Assembly: GCA_036794395.1 (NCBI GenBank)
Contig: DAIRGS010000176.1
Location: 1 to 14,734, forward strand
Direction: 5' to 3'
DNA length: 14,734 bases
Source of the DNA: DASXMX01 sp036794395
Lineage (GTDB): Bacteria > Planctomycetota > Phycisphaerae > Tepidisphaerales > Tepidisphaeraceae
Shown here in pieces: positions 14,670-14,734 of the stretch (within the stretch, counting starts at the first letter, position 1; each line of letters begins with the position of its first letter). Both the position numbers and the translations under genes were made by a program. Below the pieces are notes generated by a model. That model saw only the letters and a list, made by a program, of their open reading frames with translations. It did no database searches and was not told the origin of the DNA.

Positions 14670-14734
14670 TGGATCCGGATCGAAACGGGGACGCAGCTAG
14701 TGCTTTGTCACACAATGATTTTAGGGTAGACCGA
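14670..14734. other. Intergenic end of window
   Basis: Sixty-five bases after the binding-protein stop. A 10-base palindrome GATCCGGATC lies just past the stop codon; nothing else is recognised. The missing ATPase gene of the transporter could lie beyond this edge. Confidence 0.4.

Overview
The window (about 14.7 kb, GC-rich) looks like chromosomal DNA of a Planctomycetota-type bacterium, perhaps class Phycisphaerae. This rests on gene content: FHA-domain membrane proteins beside a ubiquitin-like gene set, a TPR/O-GlcNAc-transferase protein, and sparse Shine-Dalgarno sites. No marker gene is present, so the taxonomy is inference.

Left part, minus strand (5064 down to 116): a tight five-gene run, read in the order small beta-grasp ubiquitin-like protein (Ubl) ending in Ala-Gly; E1/ThiF-type adenylating enzyme with extra zinc knuckles; JAB/JAMM isopeptidase with an intact metal site and a C-terminal membrane anchor; multi-pass membrane protein with a C-terminal FHA domain; and an FHA protein carrying a zinc ribbon, a prokaryotic RING-like C4HC3 cluster and C-terminal membrane helices. 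Together these look like a membrane-attached ubiquitin-like conjugation and deconjugation pathway with a possible E3 (RING) and phosphothreonine readers (FHA). No E2 is visible. Related gene sets (Ubl, E1, JAB, RING) have been predicted computationally in bacteria. I judge this cluster the most interesting part of the window.

Middle, plus strand: a Wzz-type polysaccharide co-polymerase fused to a BY tyrosine kinase (5373-7457), divergent from the Ubl operon; a three-gene envelope or stationary-phase cluster of ElaB/YqjD-, YqjE- and DUF3618-like membrane proteins (7691-8985); a small putative secreted protein (9385-9612); a TPR-OGT/SPINDLY family glycosyltransferase (9644-11404); and a secreted protein of unknown function (11592-12077).

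Right part, plus strand: an RbsC-like sugar ABC permease (12375-13442) and an RbsB-like substrate-binding lipoprotein (13683-14669). No ATPase gene is in the window.

Repeats: a C/G-rich hairpin repeat occurs at 1-46, in degenerate inverted form at 69-101, and at 13508-13581, where it carries 30 extra bases. The copy at the left edge contains a near-ideal G-quadruplex motif just past the end of the Ubl operon. A perfect 30-bp inverted repeat (12122-12205) and an 8-bp hairpin (12242-12263) lie between 12077 and 12375. I saw no tRNA, rRNA, CRISPR array, transposase or phage gene.
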